Of a DNA stretch of 21,484 bases, positions 1-10,100 are shown piece after piece. This DNA comes from Hypsibius dujardini. Taxonomy: Eukaryota > Tardigrada > Eutardigrada > Parachela > Hypsibiidae. Below the pieces are notes generated by a model. That model ran no database searches. It was not told where the DNA came from and worked only from the letters and a program-made list of their open reading frames with translations. How positions within the stretch are numbered: position 1 is the first letter of the stretch; each line of letters begins with the position of its first letter. The DNA is taken from positions 1 to 21,484 of the forward strand of contig LRSR01006481.1 of the NCBI GenBank assembly GCA_001579985.1, written 5' to 3'. The translations under genes and the position numbers were made by a program.

Positions 1-81
1 AGGAGAGCAATGTTAATCTTTGGCCTAGCTTGTCTAACCGGTTGGTCACTTTAGCAGCGGCAGCAGCTGCGCAGGGAGCGG

Positions 82-622
82 TCAGCCTGCAATTTTAGCA
101 GGGCAAAACCTGCTTTCCCGGAAAAGCCTCAGCGTTGCTTCACACGCTGAAATCATACGGTATTCTTCGATGCAAATATTTGCCGCTCTCATCAGTGTCC
201 CAAATGTAGGACAATTCAGTGTGATTGCATGAAGCTGGATCATGCTCGCGAGCAAGTCGTCTTGGCCATTACCCGCGGCAGGACATCAATAAAAAAATCG
301 ATTGCAGTAGATAATTTCGACCAAGGGTGAAATATACGGAAACAAGTGTTGAGTAACAGCTTTGAGACGCTGCTTGGCCCGGGGGTGGTAATTTAGACGC
401 ATTTCCCTGACGTCACGGCAATACTTTTTGTGTGTCTTGCGCCTACGCATGCCAAACAGCCTGGGTAGGGTAGAAACCAGACTCCTACTCCTCATGAACG
501 CCATGGCATTCATGGAGGAAAACATCTTCCCGTGCTGTTGCTGCTGCTGTTGTTGTTCCACATTCAAAACAACATGCTTCCCTTGAGTTTCCTGTGACTT
601 TGTTGAAAACCAGCCATTCATA
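82..622 (-). CDS. Possible exon(s) of an unidentified gene, interrupted by one TGA
   Basis: On the - strand a frame is open from about 621 down to a TGA at 288-286, then continues in the same frame from 285 to a stop at 84-82 (67 more codons). The first part has a poly-Gln run (CAG/CAA repeat, about 536-560) and a basic stretch around 400-440; the second part has the hydrophobic rhythm of a folded domain (for example DDLLASMIQLHAITLNC). I do not recognise a family. A strong donor-like GTAAGG near 646 and an acceptor-like CACAG near 595 (both - strand) suggest splicing further upstream, but I could not build a phase-consistent model. The TGA could lie in an unrecognised short intron, be a real end, or mark a decayed gene. 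It would be transcribed divergently from the BRPF gene. Existence of a gene is uncertain. Confidence 0.22.
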
Positions 623-786
623 TTTTGTTTTACGAATCCACCTTACCAAATCTCCGTTCCTCAAGGTTGCTCTCCGGGAGAGAGTCACTCTGGGAACTCT
701 CCACCATTGGAGGTCTTGGACGGAAATCTACCTTGCGAGTGTTGATTCGCGCATTTTCATTGCCAATTAAACAAATTTAGATCGAT

Positions 787-1062
787 TTATGATGCAATTT
801 TATCCTGATCACCGGCCACAGCTGCTTCCTCGCGAGCATCGACGTAGGAAAGAGCCTTGACAAGGTGGAAGAACGCTGCTGTTGACAGTCTTCTATTAGC
901 GTCGTTTTGATGCGTTTTCTCCCCTTGCTTCCACGAAATCTCGGTGAGTCTAATAGCGGATATTGGGCGATCACATGGTAGGTTGATATTTTGGTTATGG
1001 AGGGAAGTTGTGCCCCTTTGTTTGGTAAATTTTGCAGTTTTGCCATGTTGCGGTGTCGGCAT
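787..1062 (-). CDS. Weak ORF, possible exon of the same unidentified gene
   Basis: A 91-codon frame on the - strand runs from an ATG at 1062 to a TAA at 789-787. Its second half, ending AREEAAVAGDQDKIAS, has a protein-like composition and fewer rare-looking codons than random frames here. A competing overlapping frame (777-1046) is equally long, which lowers confidence. No domain is recognised. It sits just upstream, on the same strand, of the open frames at 82-622 and could be an earlier exon of that transcription unit, but no splice model joins them convincingly. Confidence 0.15.
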   Translation of the reverse strand: MPTPQHGKTAKFTKQRGTTSLHNQNINLPCDRPISAIRLTEISWKQGEKTHQNDANRRLSTAAFFHLVKALSYVDAREEAAVAGDQDKIAS

Positions 1063-1891
1063 ATCTCACTGTTGCTTGATTGATTGATTTGCCGTTCAGG
1101 GTATGACCATTGTTTTTATCCTTCGAGCTTTGCTTAGTTAAACCGACGAGCGATTTGGGTTTCACTAACTGATATTATGGACTCTTTTAGGATTAAATTT
1201 GTGAATCGTAGACGACAAAGCTCTCTCGTGACCATTTGCAGCTTATTTTGCTCTTTTGGACGAACTGTTGCTGATTGTTGACGTTGATCGCTTGATTGAT
1301 GGTAAAGCTTTTCAGCTGGCGTTATTTTTTGAATCAGAACGCAGTTTGAAAAGGTTGCTTCTTGATTTTTAACGGCCAGTATGTTTATTGTATCGTTCAA
1401 GTATCTTGCAGTTTACGTACTCCAACTTGAGTGACGCATTTCTGAAAAAAAGATCGCGAAGCTGGTTTTTCCATTGTTATTTCTTGATTAGTTATAAATA
1501 TCTCTCTCATCCGCTCTCCGTGCACTATAGATGATCTTGGCTCTAGACCTTTCATGAAGCTTTCATAAAACAAATTTAATCCTTCCTGAGAGTCATTTGT
1601 GGGTTTGTTGTGGGGAGAAAGGAAGTAGTTTATGTAGCATGTTAATGGTCGATTGATTGATTGAAAAATGTAGTGTGACTTCGTGAATTTTCAGCAAAAC
1701 AGTTTGTTGATTGCCTGATGGCTTATCACGTTTAATAATCTTGCTCAGTTACGTATCTCTACCATAAGTTAACTTGATTCATTGATTTTTACTTAATTGC
1801 AATTGTATTTTGCAGTCCAGTTTCACCGCTTGTGTCATATTTCAGTTCCACTGGAAATAGTCTCCCCACATTCGACACTATTCTCCCTGAA
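1063..1891. other. AT-rich upstream/5' region of the BRPF gene
   Basis: No coding exon could be supported here. The stretch is AT-rich and contains short TTGA tandem words (about 1078-1090, 1291-1298, 1652-1665). A good acceptor (polypyrimidine tract then TTTTGCAG) ends near 1815, so the BRPF 5' untranslated region is probably split by an intron, with a non-coding first exon further upstream. A short - strand ORF at 1134-1400 has no protein-like features and is not called. Confidence 0.4.
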
Positions 1892-4012
1892 ATGACACCG
1901 CGGAGTGCACCACGCAGTGCCCCTCGATCTAACGGACGACGGAAGGGTCACGGTACTACCCTGCAGTTGCAGTGATGCCCGAAAAAGAAGTGTAACTCTC
2001 ATTTCTCTGTCCGATTAGGTCGGCGATGGTCCAGGCGGGAGCGAATAAAGCCGTCGGAGAAGTCCGCCAGCGTGGACTATGCGTTCAGCGACGACGCCGG
2101 GTAATTACTTGCAGTTTCATCCACGTTTCCGAGGGCCTTCTTTGACATTACCCTTATCGTATCTTGCTTGCAGCGAACCGATGCTGTCCTGGGCGCAGGC
2201 TCAGCAGACGGTGAAACTCGGCCCCGCCCACGCCCCGGAGCGCTTCACCATCGCACAGGACATCAACATGACTTCCTACCCGTCTTCCCAGCATGCCGGC
2301 CACTCACATCACCACCCGAAAGCCCCGAAATCACCGAAGAAACACGTGACCGGGGTCCCTTCCGCAAAAGCTTCCTACTCGGTGGTGAAAGCCCTCCAGA
2401 AAGAAGTCGATCGGGTCGAACCGCCACCGGATGCGCAGCAAGAATCCTACGTCTGCGACGAAGAGGTGGACCAAATCTAGGGGCTTATTTGTGGCTGATG
2501 AGGGCTTTTCTGATTTCGTGTACTTTTTCTGGTAGGACAATGAAATGTTGAAGCTGGTCAACTCGAAGAAGCGTTTCAAAGCGCACGGCCAGATCTCAAC
2601 GAACGCTTTTGAGGAGGCGATCACACTGTTGGAGCGGGAGTCCATCAAATGTGTAAGTGTCGCGTGGATTGAATGGATGGATGGCCAGGTGGCACTTGTG
2701 GCCTTGGAGTGTGTGTAAAACTGATTGATTGCTCGTTTGGAGTATTTAGCGTTTACGTGGCTATTCCTGATCTCCATAGATTAAACGATTAGCTCATTTA
2801 AAACTAGCTTTACCATTGTTAATTAAGCTTTGTTGAGAACCCTGCACACAGCAGTCACAGTAATTGCTGACACATTGATTGACTGAAGTTTGGATTTTGA
2901 TGACGCATCGTTGTGGATGTCGGATTGGATGATTAACCGTAGCTAATTTCTTTTTCTCACAGCGCGGAGCAAACACGTCGTTTACCTTACCCGTCGATGA
3001 GGATGCCGTTTGCTGCGTCTGCCAGAAGGGCGATTGTGATAATACGAATATGATTCTGTTTTGTGACATGTGTAATTTGGCGGTTCATCAGGTACGCTGA
3101 CTATGTCTTCGACCAGCGGTCTCAGAACGGGATGCCTTGAGCTGACTGTTAATTGTTTCTCGCTGTTTGCGAAGAGATTATTTGACCTCGATTTCTCTTG
3201 ACCAGGAATGCTATGGAGTGCCGTATATTCCTGAGGGCCAATGGCACTGCCGGCGCTGCATGGTCTCTCCGGCGAGCACCGTCCAGTGCTTGCTGTGCCC
3301 GAACTCAGAGGGCGCCCTGAAGCAGACGGAGGACGGCCACTGGGCCCACGTAATCTGCGCCATGTACATCCCCAAGGTCAACTTCAAGAGCACCCAACTG
3401 CTGGAGCCGGTCATGAACATTGATCAGATCGAAAAGAGCCGGTGGAATCTCAAGTGCGTGGTGTGCAAAAGCCAGCCGGACTACGTCAAGGGCGGCGCCT
3501 GTATCCAGTGCGAAGAGAAGTCCTGCAAGACGGCCTTCCACGTGACGTGCGCGCAGAAGGCCGGCTACTACATGGACCTCAAGCCGACGAAGGAGGACGA
3601 CGAGGATGAGACGTTGCGGGCGCGCCAACAGACCATCGGCGACACCGATGACGCCGTCGTGGGGGTGGCCTACTGCGAGAAGCACTCGAAGGGCGTGCGA
3701 GAGGAGGAGGCGCTGCCGGGTCGGAAGAAGGCGCAGAAAAAGTCCGCGGTCAATTCGGTGCGCAATTCCGGTGCGAATAAGGCGCACACTGCCACTCGCA
3801 TGGACAGCTGTAATATTGCTCCTGATAAGTAAGTTCTCTGTTGACAGTTCTGCTTCCTAATTATGAATGCATATGAAAGTGTCTGACTATTTATATATGT
3901 CTGTCTGTCTATTTGTCTGTCTTATCTGTGTCTGTCTGTTTGGCGTGTCTCTTTCTTCCTTGATTTACGCACCTGTCTGTTTCTTTGCTGGAGCTATCTA
4001 TCTATCTATCTA

Positions 4013-4050
<38 letters not shown>

Positions 4051-5289
4051 GGTCTCTGCTTTCTGTCGTCTGTCTGTCTTTCTTTCATCTTGGCCGGGTT
4101 ACTTACATGTTTTCACTGTTTGTCTGTGGGCTTCTTGAATCGTTTAGCCGATTCAGTCTACCATTTTTCTCTTTTTTTTCAGGTTAAAGCAGATTGCTGT
4201 TCAAGTGAAAATGCACAAGAAGCCGGAATTGTTTGAGTTGATTCTATTTTACTGGTAAGAGTACAACTGTTTCATGTCGTGGGCACCTGTCTTATGTCAA
4301 ACTTACATTTATTCAGGAAATCGAAACGGCGCCATCGAAACGGCCTCCCGTTGCTGAAACGTCCGAAAGGTCGAAATGCCGGGGCCAGAGCGGTAAGAAC
4401 CAACAGGAATACTTTTCAAACAGCGGAACCACTTATTTATACGAATTTGTAAACGTGATCTGCTTAATGTTTTGTGTGCAGGCGAATCACGAAGAATTGG
4501 AGCGTCAGCGACTGATGACGTCATCTGCATTGCTCCGGCTGGACAAGCTCCGCACCTCCATGGAGTACCAACTGCGGCGCGATAAAATCGACTTCCGACG
4601 GGACAAGCTGTCCGACGTGCGGCAGGGCTTCGAGGTGATGCCGGCTAAGTGCGTGCTGGATCACCACTTTGAACGGATCCGCGCACTCGATAAGGACAAA
4701 ATCTTCGCAGCTCCGGTGACGGAGAAGATTGCGCCGAAATATTTCAGCATCATTTCGCACCCGATGGACTTCTCCACCATTTCCCGGAAACTGGACGAAG
4801 CCGGGGCTTATTCGACCTTTGAAAGTTTCGAGGCGGACGTCAATTTGGTCGTGGACAACTGCCTGAAGTACAACCAACCAGATACGGTGTTCTACAAGTT
4901 CGCCCTTAACTACCGGAAATTGGTACGATCAAGTGTTTTTGAAAATAATAATATTGAGTGGCCAAATATGTAATTAATGCAAATAGTCAGAAATTAATAA
5001 ATTAGATTTCGGACAAAAAGTGACTTTAAATTTTTAAAACATTATTGTTAAATTAAAGTTAAAATCAACAATTCTGATTGGGGGTCATGCCGTTCATTTT
5101 CAAAAGTTAGCTTGAAGTGTCTCTTTACGCAGTAGAACGCTTCCAAAATCAGTGAGCTTTGTAAGTTTTCGATTCTCGGTCGTAATTCACGGGAAGCAAT
5201 TTGAAGAAAAAGTGTCAATCATCATTTCTAAAAAGTTCATACAGACAGACAAACAAACAGACAAATAGACAGACAGACAGACAGACAGC

Positions 5290-5384
<95 letters not shown>

Positions 5385-6893
5385 AAGGAAGACAGACAGA
5401 CAAGACCAATAAACTTAGCAGACAACAGACTTGAATGAACGGGCAGCAAGAGAGGCCCATTAACAATCGGGCTGGGACAATTTCTAACTCGCTGATCTCT
5501 CCTCACCCAGTAATTAATTTTCCTCATTTTTTCCCTGACCAGATAACACCGATGATGGAGGAAGGCCGCAAGGACTACCGGGAGTTCGTCACTGAGCGCA
5601 CCCAGCGAAGTACCAGCATTTTCAACATGACCGGTAATCCTTCGACGGGCGATCTTGAAAGCGGCAGCGACAACGCCAAAAAGTCCGACGACGACGATCT
5701 CCTCAGTGAAATATCCCTTGTTGGTGATACCGAAGGTACGTATCATTTCTCTTGAATCTAAAATGTACATGACATTTTCCGAAGCTAACTATCGCTGGTC
5801 ATCCTGCGTTTAGAACTCCGGCGTGATACGACGGTCACCTTGAACGGGGACGGTCGACGGCATCCCCGCGAGGACCACCCCATCGCGTCGACCAGCTCAT
5901 CCTCAGCCACCTGCTCTAGTCCCCTGCACAGTCGCACCATCCCTGCCAGTCCCCGGTCGAGGAAGGGCGCTGCGATGTTGTCAGCGTCTTCGCCGACTGG
6001 CCATCACCTCAACCATCACCACCCAGACGACAGCAATGACTTTGACTCGGGACCGGCGAGAAAGAAAGTCCGGAGCACCCCGGCCGATGTGGACGAAACG
6101 AACGCGTCAAGCAGTCGTGTTCCGACTCCACCACCGGTAACGTCGCTCCACAACGCGATGCAGCTACGCCCGGCCATGACGGCCTACCGCAATGGTATTT
6201 TTGCTTGTAGTTCAGAGCAATTCTCAAATAAGTCAGTCCGTCCCGTTGTTATCTTTCACTTTTTCTCTTGGCTGTTTGAATTTATTCTCTTGGCTGTAGT
6301 GTTTATCGGTCCTACTTCTGGGTGGAAGTTTGACTTCATACGTGTCCCTGTATTCCGTTTAGGTCGTCTGACGGCTTTGGCATCCGAATCGGAACCGGAT
6401 CCTCCCTTCACCTCGGAGGACTCCACCGATCACCCCTCCGACAATGATCAGGATTCGGACGCACCAGCATACCGGCTCCGGCGAAAACGACGGTTCAGCA
6501 GCACGATGTCTTCGCCGAGCCGGCGGGAATTCATTCTCTACCGAATGAACGATTTCGTTTGGGTAGGTGTAACGCGCCCTGGTTTTATGATGACGAAATG
6601 TCTCTGATTTCTTGGAAAATTCTTACTGGTTTCCTCTGTTTTAGGTTCGGCGCCCTGGTTTTCCTCCCTTCCCTGGCATCGTAAGTCCGACGGATATTAA
6701 CACAAAGAAACAAACACCGTTTCCATTTAGTGTTTGGATTATCCGATTGCCAGATCGACGGACGGACAGACGGACAGATAGAGACCGACAGTCAATCACT
6801 CAGACAGATAGACAGACAGACAGGCAGACTAACAGGCTAGTAGACGGACGGACGCACAGATAGACAGACGACGACAGACAGACAGCACAGATA

Positions 6894-6946
<53 letters not shown>

Positions 6947-7497
6947 GGCAGACAGGCATTAAGCACATTCTATTCATTAATTTAATGTCCTTTCTCGTAC
7001 CTTGCTCCAGATTGTCAATGACCAAGCTACCAAAGGCATCAGCGTGAATGGCCACATCATTCCGGCGCCGCCGCAAGACGTCGTCGATAGTCTCAGCCTC
7101 CAAAGCGACCCTAATTCCAGTCAGCGTCAGCACCTGGTGTACTTCTTTGACGGCAAAAAGCCTGCAACATGGTACGACATCTTTTCCAGGAAAGAAAAAA
7201 AATCTATCCGCAATGCTAAGGGATTTTCTGTCGCTCCCTCGTTTTAGGGCTTGGTTTACGGGTGATAAGCTTGACCTCTTCGGGCTCGATGAGAAGAAAG
7301 ACGAAGTTAGGCTTGCCGAAGCTACCAAAGCGCATGAGAAGCGAGCGGTGAAGAAGGCCTACGACTTGGCGTACGCGCTCATGCACCACAGTGGCGGCGG
7401 CGGGCGTCAACTGCGCTCCCCGACCATCCCCAACGGCAACGGTTCCGCTCACGCTCCCCGAGCTCTTCTCCCGCCCGGGGAGTCAGACCTTGATTGA
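1892..7497 (+). CDS. BRPF: BRPF/peregrin family bromodomain-PHD finger protein (complete, 15 coding exons)
   Basis: This is a scaffold and histone reader of MOZ/MORF- and HBO1-type histone acetyltransferase complexes (family knowledge). Coding exons: 1892-1952, 2019-2100, 2174-2465, 2536-2652, 2963-3091, 3206-3828, 4183-4254, 4317-4392, 4482-4922, 5543-5735, 5814-6194, 6363-6562, 6645-6680, 7011-7171, 7248-7497. They sum to 3114 nt with all phases matching, giving 1037 aa. Visible in order: LSWAQAQ motif (about 52-58) typical of the BRPF N-terminus; PHD1 (about 200-247, from [10 protein letters not shown] to HCRRC); zinc knuckle and second PHD (about 250-390, [19 protein letters not shown]); the [18 protein letters not shown] segment; bromodomain (about 520-631) with the acetyl-lysine Asn in NCLKYN at 615; Ser/His-rich linker; PWWP domain (about 884-975, [15 protein letters not shown]); basic C-terminal helix. 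The start is the first ATG in frame after a 5' acceptor. The N-terminal C2H2 finger of vertebrate BRPF1 is absent, so it resembles BRPF2/3 at this end. Paralogue assignment is not possible. Confidence 0.93.
3200..3830 (+). other. BRPF: BRPF exon 6: end of PHD1, zinc knuckle and extended PHD2
   Basis: The exon spans 3206-3828, after acceptor GACCAG and before donor GTAAGT, and encodes residues 228-434. It opens with [13 protein letters not shown], one of the most conserved strings of the family, which completes PHD1. The knuckle [14 protein letters not shown] and the C4HC3 second PHD follow, ending at AYCEKHS. All zinc-ligand Cys and His of the PHD-knuckle-PHD module that I can align by eye are present, so histone H3/DNA reading by this module is probably retained. 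The exon ends in a basic, Ala/Asn-rich tail that is not conserved. Confidence 0.9.
3898..4083 (+). repeat. TGTC/CTAT microsatellite in BRPF intron 6
   Basis: The array is TGTC-rich in the sense direction. Four CTAT units (about 3993-4012) lead into an uninterrupted TGTC run to about 4050. It lies inside the 354-bp intron 3829-4182. It creates long spurious Cys/Leu/Ser/Val ORFs that are not genes. Confidence 0.95.
4923..5542 (+). repeat. BRPF intron 9 with large GACA microsatellite
   Basis: This 620-bp intron is the longest of the gene. It contains a GACA array from about 5240 to 5403, nearly pure over about 5288-5382, in the opposite orientation to the TGTC array of intron 6. The remainder (4923-5230) is AT-rich with no feature seen. 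Confidence 0.95.
6752..6957 (+). repeat. GACA/GACG microsatellite in BRPF intron 13
   Basis: A degenerate GACA/GACG array becomes pure GACA toward its 3' end (about 6895-6945). It fills most of the 330-bp intron 6681-7010, between the short 36-nt exon that carries the PWWP signature and the next exon. Confidence 0.95.
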
Positions 7498-8268
7498 TTG
7501 ATGGATTGCACGCGAGACGATGATCTGTGTGGATGTACATCCTGTAGTTCCTCCTGACCACTGCTGCTGCTGCAAGTGCTGACCACTGCTGTGGACCGAT
7601 GAAGGCAGCGGCGTGTCGAAATTTTTTACCTATTTTAACAGCACTCTTGTTTACGGTTTAAAATCTCTCCCTCTCTCGCCCTCTCGCTAACTTCAAGCCG
7701 CGCTCTCGCAAGACACATTCACTATGTTTTCCCGTGTGTGGCGGGGTGCGTGAAGAGGTCCTGATATTGCTTCCAACACGCGCAGTCTCTCATTCTGAGG
7801 AGGTGGAGTTGTGTGTGTATCCTGTACCGTTTTCCTTTTTTGTTCATATTTTTGATCGGATTTATTACTGCTCGCCTGTAAATGTTTGAAAAACAATTTT
7901 TTGTTGTCAACTTCAGGCGAAATAGTCGTTGGGATCATGTTGAGAGTGGTTTTTATGCTCCAGGTACTTGGTAATGCTGGTGCCCGGGGTGAAATTCCTT
8001 CTCACTTCTCACTCTGAGAGGACCATTTTACCCACACACAATCTCTCTCTCATAGTCACACGCTCAGTCACTCGTTTAACGAAATCATCCTCTTCCGACA
8101 GAGGACTGTGAGGTGCAGGACGTGTGTGTGTGTGCAAGCAACCATCAATTGCACTGTTCTGAAATTTGCATATGCAGATCATATTCATCACATTCATTCA
8201 TCATTCATCATTCATTACATTCATAACATTCATTCATCACATTCAGGTTCGCGATCACATTCAGTAGT
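7498..8268 (+). other. BRPF 3' flank: untranslated and simple-sequence DNA
   Basis: The stop codon itself lies in a short TTGA tandem (about 7489-7504). Downstream is a CTG/CAG-rich patch (7560-7575), CT-rich runs (7665-7690) and CATT-type repeats (about 8188-8245). I see no AATAAA in this stretch and no supportable gene. Short - strand ORFs here lack protein-like features. Confidence 0.5.
8188..8256. repeat. CATT/CATCATT imperfect tandem repeat
   Basis: Short units of ATTCATT and ATCACATT repeat imperfectly for about 65 bp, immediately before the first palindromic element of the cluster. Confidence 0.8.
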
Positions 8269-8391
8269 ACACAGGTAGCAAAAACCTTGCGCTAATCGAA
8301 TCAAGCACTTCAACTCGACGGCTGTGTACAACAGCCATGCAACGAGTGTAATGACTTGACTGGGTTAGCGCAAGGTTTTCGTCACGTGTGT
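8269..8391. mobile_element. MITE-like element, family M, copy 1
   Basis: This is a 123-bp element with terminal inverted repeats: AAAACCTTGCGCTAA near the left end matches TTAGCGCAAGGTTTT near the right end, and the outer arms are CACAGG/CACGTG-like. Its core ACAGCCATGC and following GAGTGTAATGACTTGAC recur in copy 2 at 12596-12720. There is no coding capacity, so it would be non-autonomous. Confidence 0.8.
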
Positions 8392-8407
8392 TAGGTGTCT
8401 GATCCAT

Positions 8408-8618
8408 GTACTGTACTGCCACAATTTTAAGGGTGGGTTTTTTCCCTTACAAGTAAATTACCGACCCCCCGGTCCAACTTGTGCTCACTGGTTTCACTGC
8501 GCTTTTGGCGGACCGAATTTCGGCCGTTGAGGAAGGGAAGTGAATCCATGACGTCACGTACAGTCTATCAAGGGTGGGCGGGGCTAAACCCACCCTTAAA
8601 ATCGTGGCAGTACAGTAC
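8408..8618. mobile_element. MITE-like palindromic element, family A, copy 1
   Basis: Arms of about 33 bp: TACTGTACTGCCACAATTTT followed by AAGGGTGGGTTT at the left, and the near-exact inverse at 8586-8618. The internal about 145 bp is unique in this window. The arms are related to family A copy 2 (11338-11483), about 27 of 32 positions alike by eye. Its right end overlaps the start of element B. Confidence 0.8.
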
Positions 8619-8764
8619 TGTATTTTCGCGTTAGACAGGGACAGTGTACGAGCTGTGGAACGTTTAATCGGCCACGCGGCGCTTGTGGTGTGCGTACGGT
8701 GCACACAGCCGTGCACACGTTCCACTCCAGTACAAGTGTCCCTGTCTAACGCGAAAATACAGTA
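8616..8764. mobile_element. Palindromic element, family B, copy 1 (149 bp)
   Basis: The terminal inverted repeats are TACTGTATTTTCGCGTTAGA and its inverse, continuing inward through CAGGGACA. Inner segments GTGGAACGT and ACGTTCCAC also pair, so almost the whole element folds into one hairpin. A second copy of identical length and about 95% identity lies at 11481-11629. Confidence 0.88.
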
Positions 8765-9048
8765 CAGGATCCACCACGAACATTTACTCAACTTTGAGGG
8801 GTTACGGTCGAAACCGCGTGTACTGCTTTCAATGTTCGTACCTAAAAAAAATGTGCTGGATTGAGTTCAGGTCATGTTGCACACCGACAGATTATGAACA
8901 CTTTTGATGGGGAGCTTCTGGGTTTGCCAAATGAAAAACGTCATTTTTTATTATTGTTTAGACTGATTGTTGATTGAATTGGCATGACGTTTTTTTGTCT
9001 AGCAAGATGAGAACGCAAAGACAACCTACCAAGCAAACCAAAATAGTG
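8765..9048. other. Non-coding spacer
   Basis: AT-rich DNA with no supportable gene. Short + strand ORFs that begin inside element B run into it but have no protein-like features. Confidence 0.4.
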
Positions 9049-9207
9049 TAGTATAGAGTCTCGACCACTTGGTGCCAGTTTTTAATGACTGCATCATAAC
9101 TGCATTTATGACTGCATTTTAATTAGGACTGCAAGATAGTACAGTGTGTGCAGGCATAATATTCGGGTAGGTCTAAAAATTGGCACCAAATGGTAGATTC
9201 TACAGTA
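9049..9207. mobile_element. MITE-like element, family C, copy 1
   Basis: The left arm TAGAGTCTCGACCACTTGGT with GCCAGTTTTTA pairs with the right arm TAAAAATTGGCACCAAATGG. The element is about 159 bp and ends in TACAGTA. Copy 2 is at 13274-13410. The middle contains diverged ATGACTGCAT repeats not found in copy 2. Confidence 0.85.
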
Positions 9208-9646
9208 TCTCTCCTTATAACTTTTAATTATTGCTAGTAGCTGCTGCCCCTTGCATCAAGTGATTGATTGATTGAATACTTGATGTGGTCAAGAACAAAC
9301 GGAAAATTTGCAGGAACAAACGGAAATAATTTTATTGATCTTTTTAAGACTCAAATTTTTATGAAATTCAACTGACCTAGACAAATAATTTTGAAAGAAC
9401 TTAAGGGTTTTCAGCAACGTTCAAATTTTGAGACCCATTCAAAGTTGAGTCAATGTTCGTGGTGGACCTTGTAACTTTTTTCGTATTAACGATTTCGTTC
9501 GGGCGTTTCCTTTTTTATGATTGTACTGATATTTCTTGGATGTAGTGTATTTTCGTTTAAACGACTGCCGTTTACGTTTTTCCTACTGTTACTAGTACTG
9601 TATACGAAAAAGGTCCAGGCAGTCCAATCACCGTTTGCCGCTCTCT
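9208..9646. other. AT-rich spacer with no supported gene
   Basis: Contains another TTGA tandem (about 9262-9274). A + strand ORF (9517-9951) starts with a signal-peptide-like hydrophobic stretch but is mostly minisatellite, so it is not called. Confidence 0.4.
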
Positions 9647-10050
9647 CTACCGAAAAGCATCGCGCACTGTCCGCAGCTCCTTCAAGCCAAGGGGGATTCC
9701 CTCTCACTTCCTTCTTCCCTTCTCACTTCCTTCATCCCCTCTCACTTACTTCATCCCCTCTCACTTACTTCATCCCCTCTCACTTCCTTCTTCACTCGAA
9801 CGCGTTTGTTTGCATTTTTTCACTGCGATTCTCAACCAATCCGTTTCTTCTAGAACAATACCTTACGGGTGGAAATAAACTCAGAAATTGCGCTTTCCAA
9901 CTCGAAACCTGTTTTGTAATCTACCAACGCGCCGCGCAGCTCCAAATATAGGAAAACATTAACTGGCTCTGATTGGTGTTGCGGAACGATGAATATTTGC
10001 TGTATTTTGGTGTACCGTTTTACTTCTTTCCGCTTTTGGGTTTCTGTCAT
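9647..10050 (-). CDS. Hypothetical small protein, two exons
   Basis: On the - strand an ATG at 10050 opens a 63-codon exon (10050-9862) ending at a good donor (CGTAAG|GTATTG). A 182-bp intron containing a minisatellite leads to a possible last exon 9679-9647 (ELRTVRDAFR, then TAG), joined in phase 0. The product would be about 73 aa. It has a basic N-terminus, then a segment with alternating hydrophobic residues (VNVFLYLELRGALVDYKTGF) that looks like a strand-helix unit. I do not recognise the family. The putative start lies only 50 bp from the start of the divergent + strand candidate gene at 10101. The second exon is supported only by frame and a modest acceptor. Confidence 0.3.
9702..9796 (+). 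repeat. About 19-bp minisatellite, CT-rich
   Basis: Five consecutive imperfect units of the form CCCTCTCACTTACTTCAT. The third and fourth units are nearly identical. The tract is strongly pyrimidine-rich on the + strand. Confidence 0.9.
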
Positions 10051-10100
10051 ATCAATTTGGTATTGCCGAGGCTAGAAATCGAGATTCAAGGATCTTTAAC

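Noticed and set aside
286-288. TGA as a selenocysteine codon
   Set aside because: No SECIS-like structure or selenoprotein motif could be seen; splicing or decay is simpler.
3305-3787. 160-codon - strand ORF
   Set aside because: Exact antisense shadow of BRPF exon 6, caused by GC-rich codons there.
5201-5770. Repetitive ORFs on both strands over 5201-5770
   Set aside because: GACA repeats have no stops in several frames; the real coding part is BRPF exon 10 at 5543-5735 on the + strand.
9517-9951. 144-codon + strand ORF with a hydrophobic start
   Set aside because: The body is translated minisatellite (repeated SLTSSPLTS-like peptide) and overlaps a better-supported - strand exon.
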